Notes: a model not told the origin generated them from the letters alone. Numbered from the stretch's first letter, positions 1-8,869 are shown. The stretch: DNA of 64,000 bases from an uncultured Oscillospiraceae bacterium (GCA_934573735.1 CAKTMC010000001.1:364346-428345), one strand, 5' to 3'. Translations and numbers: made by a program.

Positions 1-1450
1 GAAGCTCCGGCATATTCACAAGCTCAGGCTCAAGATACAAAAGCCGTATCACGCCCTCCTCGGCGGTCGCGGAGCCGGGATTTTCATAGCGAAAGCTCTT
101 TTCGCTCGGCTGCATCTGCCTCTCTGGGCGGCTCTGCTCACGGGCATCCGCACGGCGCGCGCCGCTAAGTATCTTCTTGCGCCGCCGCTCGACCTCGCCT
201 GCCACGACCTCCGCCGCAACGCCCGCAAGCGAGGCGACGCGCATGGAATATACCTGCCGCTCAACCGCGCCGGGAAGCCGCGCCACAAGCTCGGTCGCCT
301 CCTTCAGGAAGCCGACCTTCTGCTCGTCAAGGCTCAGGTCATATTTCGCCGTGACGGAATTGAGGCGGTAATCTATCTGATTTTCGGAGCCCTCGAGCAG
401 ATTGCGGAAGGCATCCGCGCCCTTGAGCTTTATATACTCGTCCGGGTCCTTTGCGCCGCTCATGCGCAGCACCTTGACCTTGATATCAAGCTTTTCAAGT
501 ATGCCGATGGCGCGCTGTGCGGCCTTGATGCCCGCAGCGTCACTGTCATAGGCGATGATGACCTCGCTTTTATAGCGCGAGATGAGCCGCGCCTGCTCCG
601 GCGTGAGCGAGGTGCCGAGCGAGGCTACCGCCGAGTCGAAGCCCGCCTGATGCAGCGAAACTACGTCTATATTGCCCTCTGAAAGAATTATATATCCGCT
701 TTTTGATTTTTTAGCCAGATTAAGGGCGAAGAGGTTGCGGCTTTTGTTGAATACAAGCGTTTCGGGGCTGTTCATGTACTTGGGCTCTCCATCGCCGATT
801 ATGCGTCCGGAAAAGCCGATGACGTTGCCGCGCACGTCTATGACGGGGAACATCAGGCGGCTTCGGAAGGTGTCGTAAAAGCCGTTGTTCCTGCCCTTTC
901 GGACAAGTCCTGCATCGAACATTTCAAAATCCGTGTAGCCCTTGGCCTTCATCGCCTCGCGCAGGCTCTCCCATGCGTTCGGCGCAAAGCCTATGCCGAA
1001 GTTCGTCGCCGTCTGGCGGCCTATGCGGCGGCGCTTCATATATTCTATTCCCTCGCGCCCCGCCGGGGAATAGAGCTGCTCATAGAAAAAGCGCGCAGCG
1101 TCCTTGTTAAGCGCCAACATACGCGCGCGTTTCCGGCTCTCCCGGTCGTTTTCCTCCTCGGGCATCTGCATCCCGGCGCGGCGGGCAAGAAACTCCACCG
1201 CGTCCCGGAAGTCAAGATTTTCTATCTCCATGATAAAATTGATAACTCCGCCGCCCTTGCCGCAGCCGAAGCAGTGATATATCTGCTTATCGGGCGAGAC
1301 GGAGAACGAAGGCGTCTTCTCGCTGTGGAAAGGACACAGGCCGAACATATTCGACCCGCTCCTCTTGCTCAGCCGCACATAGCCGGACACCACGTCCACT
1401 ATGTCGTTGCGCTCCACAAGCTCGGTAAGAAAGCTTTCGGAAAAGGCCAT
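1..1450 (-). CDS. dnaG: DNA primase DnaG (3' end outside window)
   Basis: Synthesises RNA primers for Okazaki fragments with the replicative helicase. The N-terminal CHC2 zinc finger is visible (C39, H42, C60, C63, in CPFH and HCFGCGKGG). It is followed by the primase catalytic core and a TOPRIM domain containing SEGNIDVVSLHQAG and the acidic YDSDAAG. About 483 codons are present and the frame is open to base 1, so the C-terminal helicase-binding domain lies outside. The start is ATG at 1450 behind GGAGGTGAGCGC. The dgt gene ends about 30 bp upstream on the same strand, the order usual in Clostridia, where rpoD often follows. Identity is very secure. Confidence 0.96.
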   Translation of the reverse strand, partial: MAFSESFLTELVERNDIVDVVSGYVRLSKRSGSNMFGLCPFHSEKTPSFSVSPDKQIYHCFGCGKGGGVINFIMEIENLDFRDAVEFLARRAGMQMPEEENDRESRKRARMLALNKDAARFFYEQLYSPAGREGIEYMKRRRIGRQTATNFGIGFAPNAWESLREAMKAKGYTDFEMFDAGLVRKGRNNGFYDTFRSRLMFPVIDVRGNVIGFSGRIIGDGEPKYMNSPETLVFNKSRNLFALNLAKKSKSGYIILSEGNIDVVSLHQAGFDSAVASLGTSLTPEQARLISRYKSEVIIAYDSDAAGIKAAQRAIGILEKLDIKVKVLRMSGAKDPDEYIKLKGADAFRNLLEGSENQIDYRLNSVTAKYDLSLDEQKVGFLKEATELVARLPGAVERQVYSMRVASLAGVAAEVVAGEVERRRKKILSGARRADAREQSRPERQMQPSEKSFRYENPGSATAEEGVIRLLYLEPELVNMPEL

Positions 1451-1480
1451 GCGCTCACCTCCGATTTGTGATTTATTCTG

Positions 1481-2485
1481 TTACTTTACAGTCCATGCGA
1501 AGGGAATGAACAGCTCGCCGTATTTCTCCATGGCGTAGCCGTCGGTCATGCCGGAGATATAATCGGTCGCCGCTCGCTCTATTCCCTCGCGCTCGATAAC
1601 GCCGCTGAAATCCTCGGGCAGCGCATCCGGGTGCGCGGTATAGTAGTCGTAAAGGCGGCTGAGAATTCCCTCGACCTTGCTCTCCTCGCCCTTGGCGCGG
1701 GGATTTGTATAGACGTCGGAGTGCATGAAGGCATGGAAGAAGTCAAAGGTCTCCTGCATTTTATCCGACATTCTGAGCACTCCGCCGCTGCTGTTTTTGA
1801 TAAGATCCGTCAGGATTGAGTTTACTCTCTCGCTGTTGCGTCTGCCGCAGTTTTCATGGATAAGCTCCGGCACCTCGTCCTCGGTAAGAATTCCGGCGCG
1901 TATGGAGTCGTCCAAATCATGATTGACATAGGCGATACGGTCACAAAGCCGCACGGTCACTGCCTCCGGCGTATCGTCCGGCGCGCCGTGCGTATGGTGA
2001 AGTATGCCCATGCGCGTCTCGTAGCAGAGGTTAAGCCCGCGCCCGTCACGCTCAAGTATATCGACGACGCGGAGGCTCTGCTCATAGTGCTTGAAGCCGC
2101 CGGGATAAATCTTTGCAAGCGCCCTCTCCCCGGCGTGACCGAAGGGCGTATGCCCCAGGTCATGCCCCAAGGCGATAGCCTCCGCCAGATCCTCATTGAG
2201 CGCCAAGGCTCTCGCCACGGTGCGGGCAAGGCGGCTGACCTCCAGGGTATGCGTAAGGCGGGTGCGGTAATGGTCGCCCTCCGGCTGGAGAAAGACCTGC
2301 GTCTTGTGCTTCAGGCGGCGGAAGGACTTGGAATGGGTGATACGGTCGATATCCCGCTGAAAGCAGGTGCGGATACAGCATTCATCCTCCGGGACAAGCC
2401 GTCCTCTTGAGTCCTCGGACAGCAGCCCGTATGGGCCGATTATGTAATGCTCGGCGCGTTCTCGTTCTTCTCTTGGACAGGACAT
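1481..2485 (-). CDS. dgt: Deoxyguanosinetriphosphate triphosphohydrolase-like HD protein
   Basis: HD-superfamily dNTP triphosphohydrolase that would hydrolyse dGTP or other dNTPs to deoxynucleoside and triphosphate. The 334 residues fit the short Firmicute dGTPase-like subfamily. The HD metal site is visible as RTRLTHTLEVSR (H79) and ALGHDLGHTPFGHAGE (H108, D109), with the N-terminal SFRRLKHKTQVF nucleotide-contact motif. The ATG start follows AAAGGTGGTGCCGCA. It lies directly before dnaG on the same strand, a common Clostridial pairing that links nucleotide-pool sanitation with replication. Substrate specificity cannot be read from sequence. Confidence 0.93.
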   Translation of the reverse strand: MSCPREERERAEHYIIGPYGLLSEDSRGRLVPEDECCIRTCFQRDIDRITHSKSFRRLKHKTQVFLQPEGDHYRTRLTHTLEVSRLARTVARALALNEDLAEAIALGHDLGHTPFGHAGERALAKIYPGGFKHYEQSLRVVDILERDGRGLNLCYETRMGILHHTHGAPDDTPEAVTVRLCDRIAYVNHDLDDSIRAGILTEDEVPELIHENCGRRNSERVNSILTDLIKNSSGGVLRMSDKMQETFDFFHAFMHSDVYTNPRAKGEESKVEGILSRLYDYYTAHPDALPEDFSGVIEREGIERAATDYISGMTDGYAMEKYGELFIPFAWTVK

Positions 2486-2630
2486 TGCGGCACCACCTTT
2501 ATATTTGATTTTAAGGAATTATTCCCTTCGTTTTGTATATACGACGCGAAAGCTTATTTCCCTTTATTTTTTTCAAAAAATATTTTTGCCGTTGTCCGTG
2601 ACCTTGGAGCAGCGGCAAAAACAAGCCAAA

Positions 2631-3110
2631 TCAAATAATTTTTATAAGACCGAAGGTGATGGCGGACATTATGCCCGAGGCGATAAGCACTCCGAGCAAT
2701 ATACTCGGCACCGCCTTGCGAAGCCGCATATCCAGCAGCGCCGCGATAAGCGCGCCCGTCCACGCCCCGGTGCCCGGAAGCGGGATGGCGACGAATATCA
2801 AAAGCCCGAGAGGACCGTATTTCTGCACCGTCTCGCCCTTTAGATGCGCCTTATTCTCAAGCTTGCCGACAAAGCCGTCAAGCCTTGGGATATGCCGGCG
2901 CAGCCATGCGAATATCTGCCTGATAAAGAGGATGATAAAGGGCACGGGGAGCATATTACCGAGCACCGCCGCCGTCAGCGCCAGAGGATAGTCGAGCCCG
3001 AGGGCTATACCGTAGGGCAGACCGAGACGCAGCTCGACGACGGGCAGCATGGATATAAAAAATGTTGAAATGAATTTACCGAGGACGGTTTCCGTGAACC
3101 ATTGCAGCAT
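2631..3110 (-). CDS. COG2426-type small multidrug export family membrane protein
   Basis: A 159-residue integral membrane protein with about four hydrophobic segments. The glycine/proline-rich motif IPLPGTGAWTGALIA and the loop HLKGETVQKYGPLGLL match the Sm_multidrug_ex (COG2426) family as I know it. The family name implies export, but its function is poorly established. ATG follows AAAGGAG with an 8-nt gap. It directly follows the gtrA gene, so it is probably the last gene of a three-gene membrane operon. The 145 bp between it and dgt are AT-rich and hold nothing I can name. Confidence 0.75.
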   Translation of the reverse strand: MLQWFTETVLGKFISTFFISMLPVVELRLGLPYGIALGLDYPLALTAAVLGNMLPVPFIILFIRQIFAWLRRHIPRLDGFVGKLENKAHLKGETVQKYGPLGLLIFVAIPLPGTGAWTGALIAALLDMRLRKAVPSILLGVLIASGIMSAITFGLIKII

Positions 3111-3113
3111 GGG

Positions 3114-3548
3114 TCAATCTCCTTTTGTGCCGCTTTCACTGTGGAACGCAAAAAATCTCTGCCCGAAATAGTTTAGCGCCGTGTACAGGCACATGCCGAC
3201 GAGCATGGCGATATTGGTCTGGAGCTTTTCGCCAGCGCCCGCAAGCAGCCGCAGGGTGAGGGGCTTTGCTATACCGTAGGCGAGCAGCCAGCACACCGCG
3301 ACGTTGAGCACAAAGCGCAGCACCTGCCGCCAGGAGCGTTCCGTATTCTTAAAGGTATAATACTTGTTGAGGAAAAAGCTGACGATGCCGCCGATGATAT
3401 AATTTGCAGCGGAGCTTAGCCAGTAGGAGCAGCCCGCGAAGTTATACAGCAAAAACATCACCCCTGCGCCGATAAGCGTATTCAGAGCGCCCACCAGAAT
3501 AAAGCGCAGCATGCTTGCGTCAAATATTTTCCCGAAAAAATTCTTCAT
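3114..3548 (-). CDS. GtrA family membrane protein
   Basis: A 144-residue protein with four predicted membrane helices and the GtrA signature (RFILVGALNTLIGAGVMFLLY near the N-terminus, GGIVSFFLNKYYTF in the middle). GtrA proteins are thought to help move lipid-linked sugars across the membrane for cell-surface glycosylation. I start it at ATG 3548 (MKNFFGKIF) because the frame further upstream lies inside the preceding gene, which stops at 3562. The Shine-Dalgarno is weak. No glycosyltransferase sits beside it, so the substrate is unknown. Confidence 0.8.
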   Translation of the reverse strand: MKNFFGKIFDASMLRFILVGALNTLIGAGVMFLLYNFAGCSYWLSSAANYIIGGIVSFFLNKYYTFKNTERSWRQVLRFVLNVAVCWLLAYGIAKPLTLRLLAGAGEKLQTNIAMLVGMCLYTALNYFGQRFFAFHSESGTKGD

Positions 3549-3561
3549 AGCTTTCAAATTC

Positions 3562-5118
3562 TCACTGTGCCGTTTGTATAAGCATAGTGCGGTATGCGTC
3601 GGAGTACCAGCTCTGGTAGCTCCATGTCTCCCAAAACCGCTGCGCGAACCAGTCCGTGAGCAGCCGGTCAAGGTTTTCCTTCAAATATTCAAATGCCGCG
3701 GCGTCCTCAAGCTGGATGCAGACCGCGCCGCCGTAGGGACAATTCGCGTCCAGCAGCTCAAAGAGGCGGCTTGCCGTGTCCTGCCCGGAGTAGATAAAGC
3801 TCCCGTCAAGCACATGAGCGCTGCGGCTCATATCCTCGCCCGCCGGAACCGTCACAAGCTCCAGCCCCGGGTCAAGCTCAAAGCGGCTGCGAACCCAGTC
3901 CGCCGAGACGTTTACCGCGCCGCGAAAGCTCGGCTGCCATGCGCCGCTCGCGTTTACGTCGTCCGTCACGTCCACGTCGTACCATGTGCCGTCAAGCCGC
4001 ACGGTACACCAGGTATGCCCGTCGTCACGCCCGAGATAGGCGCCGGAGACGCAGAAGCAGTCAATGCCCATCTCGTCGAGCGCCCATTTCATCGCCTTGC
4101 TCAGTCCGTCGCACTTTGCGCCGCCGAGGACGAAGGCTCCGTAGGGCGAAAATGCGTGCTCGGAGTCTCGCGTATAGCTACAGCTTGCCGTCAGGTAATT
4201 ATAGACATAGAGCTCACGCGACGCATCGTCCATGCCCTCAGTCTCCGCCGCAAGCCGCTCCGCCATGCTGCGGCACTCGGCGCGCGCCGTCTCGTACTCG
4301 GGCTTATCCATGACATAGCTCATATGCAGCGTTCTTATGCTGCCGTCCGGCTCTCGCTCCCAGCGCTTGGAGAAAAGGTCTGTCTGAAGCAGCTCCGTGC
4401 AGTCGAGCGCCATGAGATTGCATATCGAAATAAGCTCATGCTCCGTCAGGGCGTTCGGCAGCGTCGCCGTCGGCTCAAAGCTCATCGCCGCACGGTAAAT
4501 TGCCAGCACATCGGCAAGAAGCCTGTCGTCAAGCTGATTTATATATCCGCGCCGCTCAAAGCGCCACAGCTCCGTCTCTGCCTGCGCGCGTACCTCCGCG
4601 GTCGCCGTGCTCGATTTTATCGTGGGCGGGCGGATTTTCTTCATGTCCTCAAGGCTGAGTCTGCCGCTGCCAAGCAAAAAGGCGCAGACTATCGCGCCGC
4701 AGAGCAGCAGCGCAAGAAATATCATGGCGATATAGGCAAGGCAGCCGCGCTTCTTGGGCTTTTTGGGCTTTTTTATCTCGGCGGGCTTGTCCTTTATCTC
4801 CGGGCGAGGCTGCGGCGGAGCGACAATCTCCACGGTCATCAGAAGCGTCACTATGATCGGCGCTTTGCCGGGAGGCTCAAGCCTGATGCCGCGCTGCTCC
4901 AAGACGTCGCCGTCACGCAGCTCGGGCGGCAGCTTCATGCGCAGAGGCTCCTCGCGTCCGGGCAGGCGAATACTGCGCCTTGCGCCGATACGCGCCTCCT
5001 CGGGGCTAAGCCGCAGACGAATACGGACGCGGCGGCGCTCGGGCTCAAGACTGCATCCGCAGTGCGGACAGCAGCCGGAGTCGTTTTCAGTTTTGAAGCC
5101 GCAGCTCGGACAAATCAT
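3562..5118 (-). CDS. Membrane-anchored zinc-ribbon transglutaminase-like protein
   Basis: 518 residues from ATG 5118. It opens with a zinc ribbon (CPSCGF then CCPHCGC). A short beta-rich region follows (about residues 25-90, with a LPPELRDGDVLEQRGI stretch resembling a DnaJ C-terminal segment). Next come a basic KKPKKPKKRG stretch and one membrane helix near residue 120. The C-terminal half is a transglutaminase-like cysteine domain: GGAKCDGLSKAM carries the Cys, GHTWCTVRL the His and GTWYDVDVT the Asp. The zinc ribbon would be cytosolic and the transglutaminase domain outside. The role may be protein crosslinking, proteolysis or only a fold. GtrA follows 13 bp downstream. Confidence 0.72.
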   Translation of the reverse strand: MICPSCGFKTENDSGCCPHCGCSLEPERRRVRIRLRLSPEEARIGARRSIRLPGREEPLRMKLPPELRDGDVLEQRGIRLEPPGKAPIIVTLLMTVEIVAPPQPRPEIKDKPAEIKKPKKPKKRGCLAYIAMIFLALLLCGAIVCAFLLGSGRLSLEDMKKIRPPTIKSSTATAEVRAQAETELWRFERRGYINQLDDRLLADVLAIYRAAMSFEPTATLPNALTEHELISICNLMALDCTELLQTDLFSKRWEREPDGSIRTLHMSYVMDKPEYETARAECRSMAERLAAETEGMDDASRELYVYNYLTASCSYTRDSEHAFSPYGAFVLGGAKCDGLSKAMKWALDEMGIDCFCVSGAYLGRDDGHTWCTVRLDGTWYDVDVTDDVNASGAWQPSFRGAVNVSADWVRSRFELDPGLELVTVPAGEDMSRSAHVLDGSFIYSGQDTASRLFELLDANCPYGGAVCIQLEDAAAFEYLKENLDRLLTDWFAQRFWETWSYQSWYSDAYRTMLIQTAQ

Positions 5119-5312
5119 GTGTTTCTTACCTTTGCTTCGAGATATGCGCCGCAGGGCGAATACAATTATCGTAATACAACGGGTAATTATATTATATTGG
5201 CTCTGCTCCGTCAAGGCGCGGGAGGAAATATAAAGAAAAGTTTATAATTTCAAAATATATTTTGCCGATTTGCGCAAATTCGCCGCGCAAAAGTCTTTTT
5301 ACAATTCCGTAC

Positions 5313-5341
5313 TTTCACATGGCGCGGCGATATGCTATACT
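5313..5341 (+). promoter_or_regulatory. Possible promoter of the EFR1 gene
   Basis: A -10-like TATACT at 5336-5341 lies 17 bp after a weak -35 TTTCAC, ahead of the EFR1 start at 5392. Only the -10 is convincing. Confidence 0.35.
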
Positions 5342-5391
5342 ATTATATATAAAACATAAATTATCCAATCAAAATCCAAGGAGTGAAGCTC

Positions 5392-6135
5392 ATGATACTT
5401 TATTTCAGCGGCACCGGAAACAGCCGCCATATAGCTCTGCGCCTTGCCGAGGCTCTCGGCGATGAGGCAGTCAGCGTAAACGACAGGATAAAGCGCGGGG
5501 ACTTCTCCCCGGTCGCAGCCGATGGGCGCGTGATTTTCGTAAGTCCGACCTACGGCTGGCGCTTTCCGAGAGTATTTGAAAGCTGGCTTAGAAAAAGCGG
5601 CGTGAGCGGCGCGGACAGGGTATGGTTTGTGATGGACTGCGGCAGCGAGATAGGAAACGCCGCAAAGTATAACCGCCGTCTCTGTGACAGCCTCTCGCTC
5701 AAATACATGGGCACGGCGCAGATACTCATGCCCGAAAACTATATCGCCATGTTTAACGCTCCGGGCGAGGCCGAGGCGAAAAAAATAATTGCCGGCGCGG
5801 AGCCTTATATTGACGCTGCGATAAAGTGCATCGCCGAGGGTCGGGAGTTCCCCGCTCCGCGCTGCAATCTCCTTGACCGCTTTTTGAGCGCCGCCGTAAA
5901 CCCGATTTTCTACGCGCTCTTCGTCAAGGCGGACGCTTTCCGCGTGGACGAGCGCTGCATCGGCTGCGGCAAGTGCGAAAGGCTCTGCCCGCTGAATAAC
6001 ATCCGTCTCGTTGACGGCCGTCCCGTCTGGGGGCACGACTGCACGCACTGCATGGCCTGCATCTGTCACTGTCCGGTCAGCGCGATAGAATACGGGCGCA
6101 AGAGCATCGGCAAGCCGCGCTATCACTGCGACTGA
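5392..6135 (+). CDS. EFR1 family flavodoxin-ferredoxin fusion
   Basis: 247 residues. The N-terminal half is a flavodoxin-like FMN domain (ILYFSGTGNSRH at the very start). The C-terminal half is a bacterial 2[4Fe-4S] ferredoxin with both Cys clusters intact (CIGCGKCERLCP and CTHCMACICHCP). This is the EFR1 architecture common in anaerobic Clostridia, a presumed small electron carrier whose partner is unknown. I prefer ATG 5392, which has AAGGAG 8 nt upstream. An in-frame GTG at 5383 overlaps that ribosome-binding site. It stands alone, with the next gene on the opposite strand. Confidence 0.88.
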   Translation: MILYFSGTGNSRHIALRLAEALGDEAVSVNDRIKRGDFSPVAADGRVIFVSPTYGWRFPRVFESWLRKSGVSGADRVWFVMDCGSEIGNAAKYNRRLCDSLSLKYMGTAQILMPENYIAMFNAPGEAEAKKIIAGAEPYIDAAIKCIAEGREFPAPRCNLLDRFLSAAVNPIFYALFVKADAFRVDERCIGCGKCERLCPLNNIRLVDGRPVWGHDCTHCMACICHCPVSAIEYGRKSIGKPRYHCD

Positions 6136-6223
6136 TATTTCCCGCCGCTTTTGCCACAGCGTCAACAGCTTTGTCCACCGTTTTGCGGCCTATGCGGGCA
6201 TTTTCTGGGCGATTTTTGTCGGC

Positions 6224-6925
6224 TCAGCGGCGTTTCAGCACGGCAATGCTGTTGAGCAGCGGCAGACTGTGCGCCCTGCCGTATGTGACGTATTCGCGGC
6301 GGTTTATGAAATACTCGCGCCCCCACGAGGAGATGCGAAGCCAGTCCGCGTCCATCCCGGTCACGACGACATAGTGCGCCTTGGCAGCGCCAGAGGCAAA
6401 GTATTCGCCCGCCGCCGTGCGCCGGTAGAGGCTGAGCTTATCGTCACGCCAAAAGCGCGGGAAGTTCGGTCCGACCGCGAGGATGACCGGGAGGTTTTGC
6501 CCGAGCATATCCGAAATCGCGTCAAAGAGTCCGCCCGTCAGTACGCCCCAGCGTATCGTATACGGCACGCCATAGCGCAGGAAAAAGAGCTCCAGCCCCG
6601 CCGTGAGCATAAGTCCGTTGATGCCTCTGCCGGGGATAAGCGGAAGATAGCGGCGCAGTCTATCGGCATAAGAAAAATATACTCCGTCCGGGATGCACTC
6701 TCCGTCCTCTCCCGCCGCGAAGGGGATAGCGCCGCAGCCGGGGAGATTTCGCCGCATATAGAGCAGCATATCAAGCCCTGCGATAATGCCGCAGCCGCAG
6801 CTTTTCATCGTCTTGTCGGCGCTCCACTGCTGTCCGCCGCCGTAGGAGCCCGCGCCGCCGCGCTCAAGCGAGATATATTCATTCAAAAGCGCCGCTTCTC
6901 GGCGCTTTTCCTGCGGGTATGCCAT
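6224..6925 (-). CDS. C39-like papain-fold cysteine peptidase (putative)
   Basis: 233 residues with no signal peptide or membrane helix. A conserved-looking Cys sits in MKSCGCGIIAGLDMLLY and a downstream His in AKAHYVVVTGMD, followed by LRISSWGREYFI. The order and spacing fit the Cys-His dyad of C39/papain-like peptidases, but it has no transporter domains and I do not recognise the family. It is a single gene, preceded by GAGGGGG and a -10 TATAAT at 6961-6956. It is divergent from galK. It could be an intracellular peptidase or a catalytically inactive relative. Confidence 0.55.
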   Translation of the reverse strand: MAYPQEKRREAALLNEYISLERGGAGSYGGGQQWSADKTMKSCGCGIIAGLDMLLYMRRNLPGCGAIPFAAGEDGECIPDGVYFSYADRLRRYLPLIPGRGINGLMLTAGLELFFLRYGVPYTIRWGVLTGGLFDAISDMLGQNLPVILAVGPNFPRFWRDDKLSLYRRTAAGEYFASGAAKAHYVVVTGMDADWLRISSWGREYFINRREYVTYGRAHSLPLLNSIAVLKRR

Positions 6926-6955
6926 GTCCGCGCCCCCTCTCTTTTCAGTGCTTAT

Positions 6956-6984
6956 ATTATAGCATTTTTGCCGCCGATGCGAAA
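6956..6984 (-). promoter_or_regulatory. Promoter of the C39-like gene
   Basis: Reading the minus strand, TATAAT (6961-6956) is preceded at 17 bp by a weak -35, TTTCGC. A perfect 8-bp hairpin (6980-7000, CGAAAGAG / CTCTTTCG) overlaps the -35 side and could be an operator; that role is only a guess. Confidence 0.5.
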
Positions 6985-7062
6985 GAGCGTTTCTCTTTCG
7001 TGTGTCCGCGCTGTGCTTTTGTGTAATTTGTATGTTTTTGCGTGGAAATGTGTTAATATCGG

Positions 7063-7091
7063 TTGACTTTACTGTGAATTTAGTATATCCT
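7063..7091 (+). promoter_or_regulatory. Promoter of galK
   Basis: TTGACT (7063-7068), a 17-bp spacer and TATCCT (7086-7091) lie 42 bp before the galactokinase start. The -35 is strong and the -10 moderate. Confidence 0.55.
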
Positions 7092-7132
7092 GATATATGT
7101 AGTAAATTAGCGTCTTTTTGGATGGTGTATAT

Positions 7133-8212
7133 ATGAAACAGAAATTATTCGTCCCCGGCCGCACGGAGCTGGCCGGAAACCATACCGATCATCAGCGCGG
7201 CAGAATACTTGCCTCCGCCGTTGACCTCGGACTGTATGCGGAATGTGAGAAAAACGGAGAAAATCTCATCCGTATTCATTCAGACGGCTACAAGAGCTTT
7301 GAGGTGCGGCTTGACCATATGTCTATCCGCACGAGCGAATTCGGCACGCCGAAGGCTCTGGTTCGCGGCATGGTCGCGGGCTTCAGAGAGCTGGGGCTTG
7401 CCGTCGGCGGCTTTGACGCCCGCGTGACCACCACCCTGCCCGCAGGCTCGGGGCTCAGCTCCTCGGCGGCGTACACGGTGCTTATCGGAGAGATTTTAAG
7501 CACACTGTTTAATGACGGCAAGGTTGACCCCTTGGTAATCGCGCGCGCGGCACAGCAGGCGGAAAATAAGTATTTCGGCAAGCCCTGCGGTCTTATGGAT
7601 CAGCTCAGCTGCGCTCTGGGGCACACCGTCTATGTCGATTTTCACACCGGCGAGATAGAGCCGATACGCGCCGACTTCGGCAGCATGGGTCTGACGCTCT
7701 GCCTCACCGATACCGGCGGCAGCCACGCAGGGCTCGACACCTCCTATGCGCGCATACCGGCGGACATGATATACATTGCAAACCTCTTTGACAAGGGCGT
7801 TCTCGGCGACGTGGACCCCAAGGCCTTCCGCAGCAAGGGCTGGGACCCGGCAAACCGTCCGGTGCGCCGTGCAATGCATTTCTTCAATGAAAACGACCGT
7901 GTCCCGCTCATGCGTGATGCGCTCAAGCGCGGCGACGGCGAGGAATATATGCGATTGATGAATGAGTCCGGCCGCTCCTCGGAGGAGCTGCTGAACAACA
8001 TCATCACCAGCGCCACCGGAGACACCAAGCTTGCGCAGGGGCTTGATTGCAGCAGGCGGCTGCTTGAGGGGCGCGGCGCATGGCGCGTTCATGGCGGCGG
8101 CTTTGCAGGCTGTGTGCAGGCGCTGATGCCGAGCGACTATTTCCCCACCTACAAGACCGAGATGGAAAAGGAATTCGGCCGCGGGACCTGCCGCGATATT
8201 CATCTTGTATAA
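7133..8212 (+). CDS. galK: Galactokinase family protein (GHMP kinase)
   Basis: Phosphorylates galactose, or a related sugar, at C1 with ATP, the entry step of the Leloir pathway. 359 residues from ATG 7133; an upstream TTG at 7118 is possible but has no better ribosome site. The three GHMP motifs are present: the substrate motif PGRTELAGNHTDHQ, the ATP loop LPAGSGLSSSAA and the late glycine-rich WRVHGGGFAGC. The first motif has Asn-His-Thr-Asp-His where classical galactokinases have Glu-His-Thr-Asp-Tyr, a divergence I associate with Clostridial members. No galT or galE is nearby, so it is a stand-alone gene between a promoter and a strong terminator. Confidence 0.85.
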   Translation: MKQKLFVPGRTELAGNHTDHQRGRILASAVDLGLYAECEKNGENLIRIHSDGYKSFEVRLDHMSIRTSEFGTPKALVRGMVAGFRELGLAVGGFDARVTTTLPAGSGLSSSAAYTVLIGEILSTLFNDGKVDPLVIARAAQQAENKYFGKPCGLMDQLSCALGHTVYVDFHTGEIEPIRADFGSMGLTLCLTDTGGSHAGLDTSYARIPADMIYIANLFDKGVLGDVDPKAFRSKGWDPANRPVRRAMHFFNENDRVPLMRDALKRGDGEEYMRLMNESGRSSEELLNNIITSATGDTKLAQGLDCSRRLLEGRGAWRVHGGGFAGCVQALMPSDYFPTYKTEMEKEFGRGTCRDIHLV

Positions 8213-8236
8213 GCCGCAATAATCTTAAAAAATTCA

Positions 8237-8270
8237 CCCTCCGTATGTCTCATGCATACGGAGGGTTTTT
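8237..8270 (+). terminator. Intrinsic terminator after galK
   Basis: An 11-bp perfect stem (CCCTCCGTATG / CATACGGAGGG), a 7-nt loop and a TTTTT tract, 25 bp after the galK stop. Confidence 0.9.
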
Positions 8271-8316
8271 ATTTCATGTCACTGCAAGCATATTTATGCT
8301 CTTGGTGAGTCGGAGC

Positions 8317-8508
8317 TTATTTGTCTGTATCACTATCGTTTTTCAGAAAAATTATTACAAGCCCGACTATTCCGCAAATTACGCCCACAGCAGCAAACGG
8401 AAAATCACTGACGCTATACAGAATATTTCCGTTAATTTCTCCGCTGCCCATGCATAAAAGCATTCCGAAAAGAATTAAGGCTATGCCTCTCACGCTCTTG
8501 TCATTCAT
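8317..8508 (-). CDS. Small two-helix membrane protein
   Basis: 63 residues from ATG 8508, which has AGAGGAG at good spacing. Two hydrophobic segments (GIALILFGMLLCMG and AAVGVICGIVGLVIIFL) are joined by a short polar loop, and the tail is KNDSDTDK. I do not recognise a family. It lies 25 bp after the gene for a secreted or anchored small protein and is probably cotranscribed with it. Confidence 0.55.
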   Translation of the reverse strand: MNDKSVRGIALILFGMLLCMGSGEINGNILYSVSDFPFAAVGVICGIVGLVIIFLKNDSDTDK

Positions 8509-8533
8509 AATAATGCTCCTCTTAAATCCGGAT

Positions 8534-8869
8534 TTATTCAACTCGAACTCTCACAGGCGTCAGCGTGAGATTTCCTCCGCCCTCGACCGTGTACCATTTA
8601 TCCCTTTCGAGCTTGATTTTTTCTGTCACACCATGCGTAATGTAGCCGATTATATACTTTTCTCCCGTTTCAACATCGGTGAAAACTACATCCGTATCGC
8701 TATCACCACTTACCTTTACACTTCCCCAAAGCGGCTGTATTTGCTCCGTCTTTATTGTTCCTTCATCAGCCGAAAGTGTGACCGTATGTTTTTTCTGAAC
8801 ACTGAAAATCGCAAAAAGCACTATCAGCAAAGCTGCTATCGCGCATAGTCCAAGGCGTTTTATCCTCAT
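8534..8869 (-). CDS. Small N-terminally anchored exported protein, unknown
   Basis: 111 residues from ATG 8869, with a strong GAGGAGG site 7 nt upstream. One N-terminal hydrophobic helix (LCAIAALLIVLFAIFSV) is followed by a basic pair and a beta-rich exterior domain (GSVKVSGDSDTDVVFTD, KWYTVEGGGNLTLTPVRVRV). It looks like a membrane-tethered extracytoplasmic beta domain. No catalytic motif was seen and the family is not recognised. It is the first gene of a probable pair with the two-helix protein. Confidence 0.55.
   Translation of the reverse strand: MRIKRLGLCAIAALLIVLFAIFSVQKKHTVTLSADEGTIKTEQIQPLWGSVKVSGDSDTDVVFTDVETGEKYIIGYITHGVTEKIKLERDKWYTVEGGGNLTLTPVRVRVE

Noticed and set aside
3511..5247. 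A 578-codon plus-strand frame
   Set aside because: Antisense of the zinc-ribbon transglutaminase gene, which has clear zinc and catalytic motifs.
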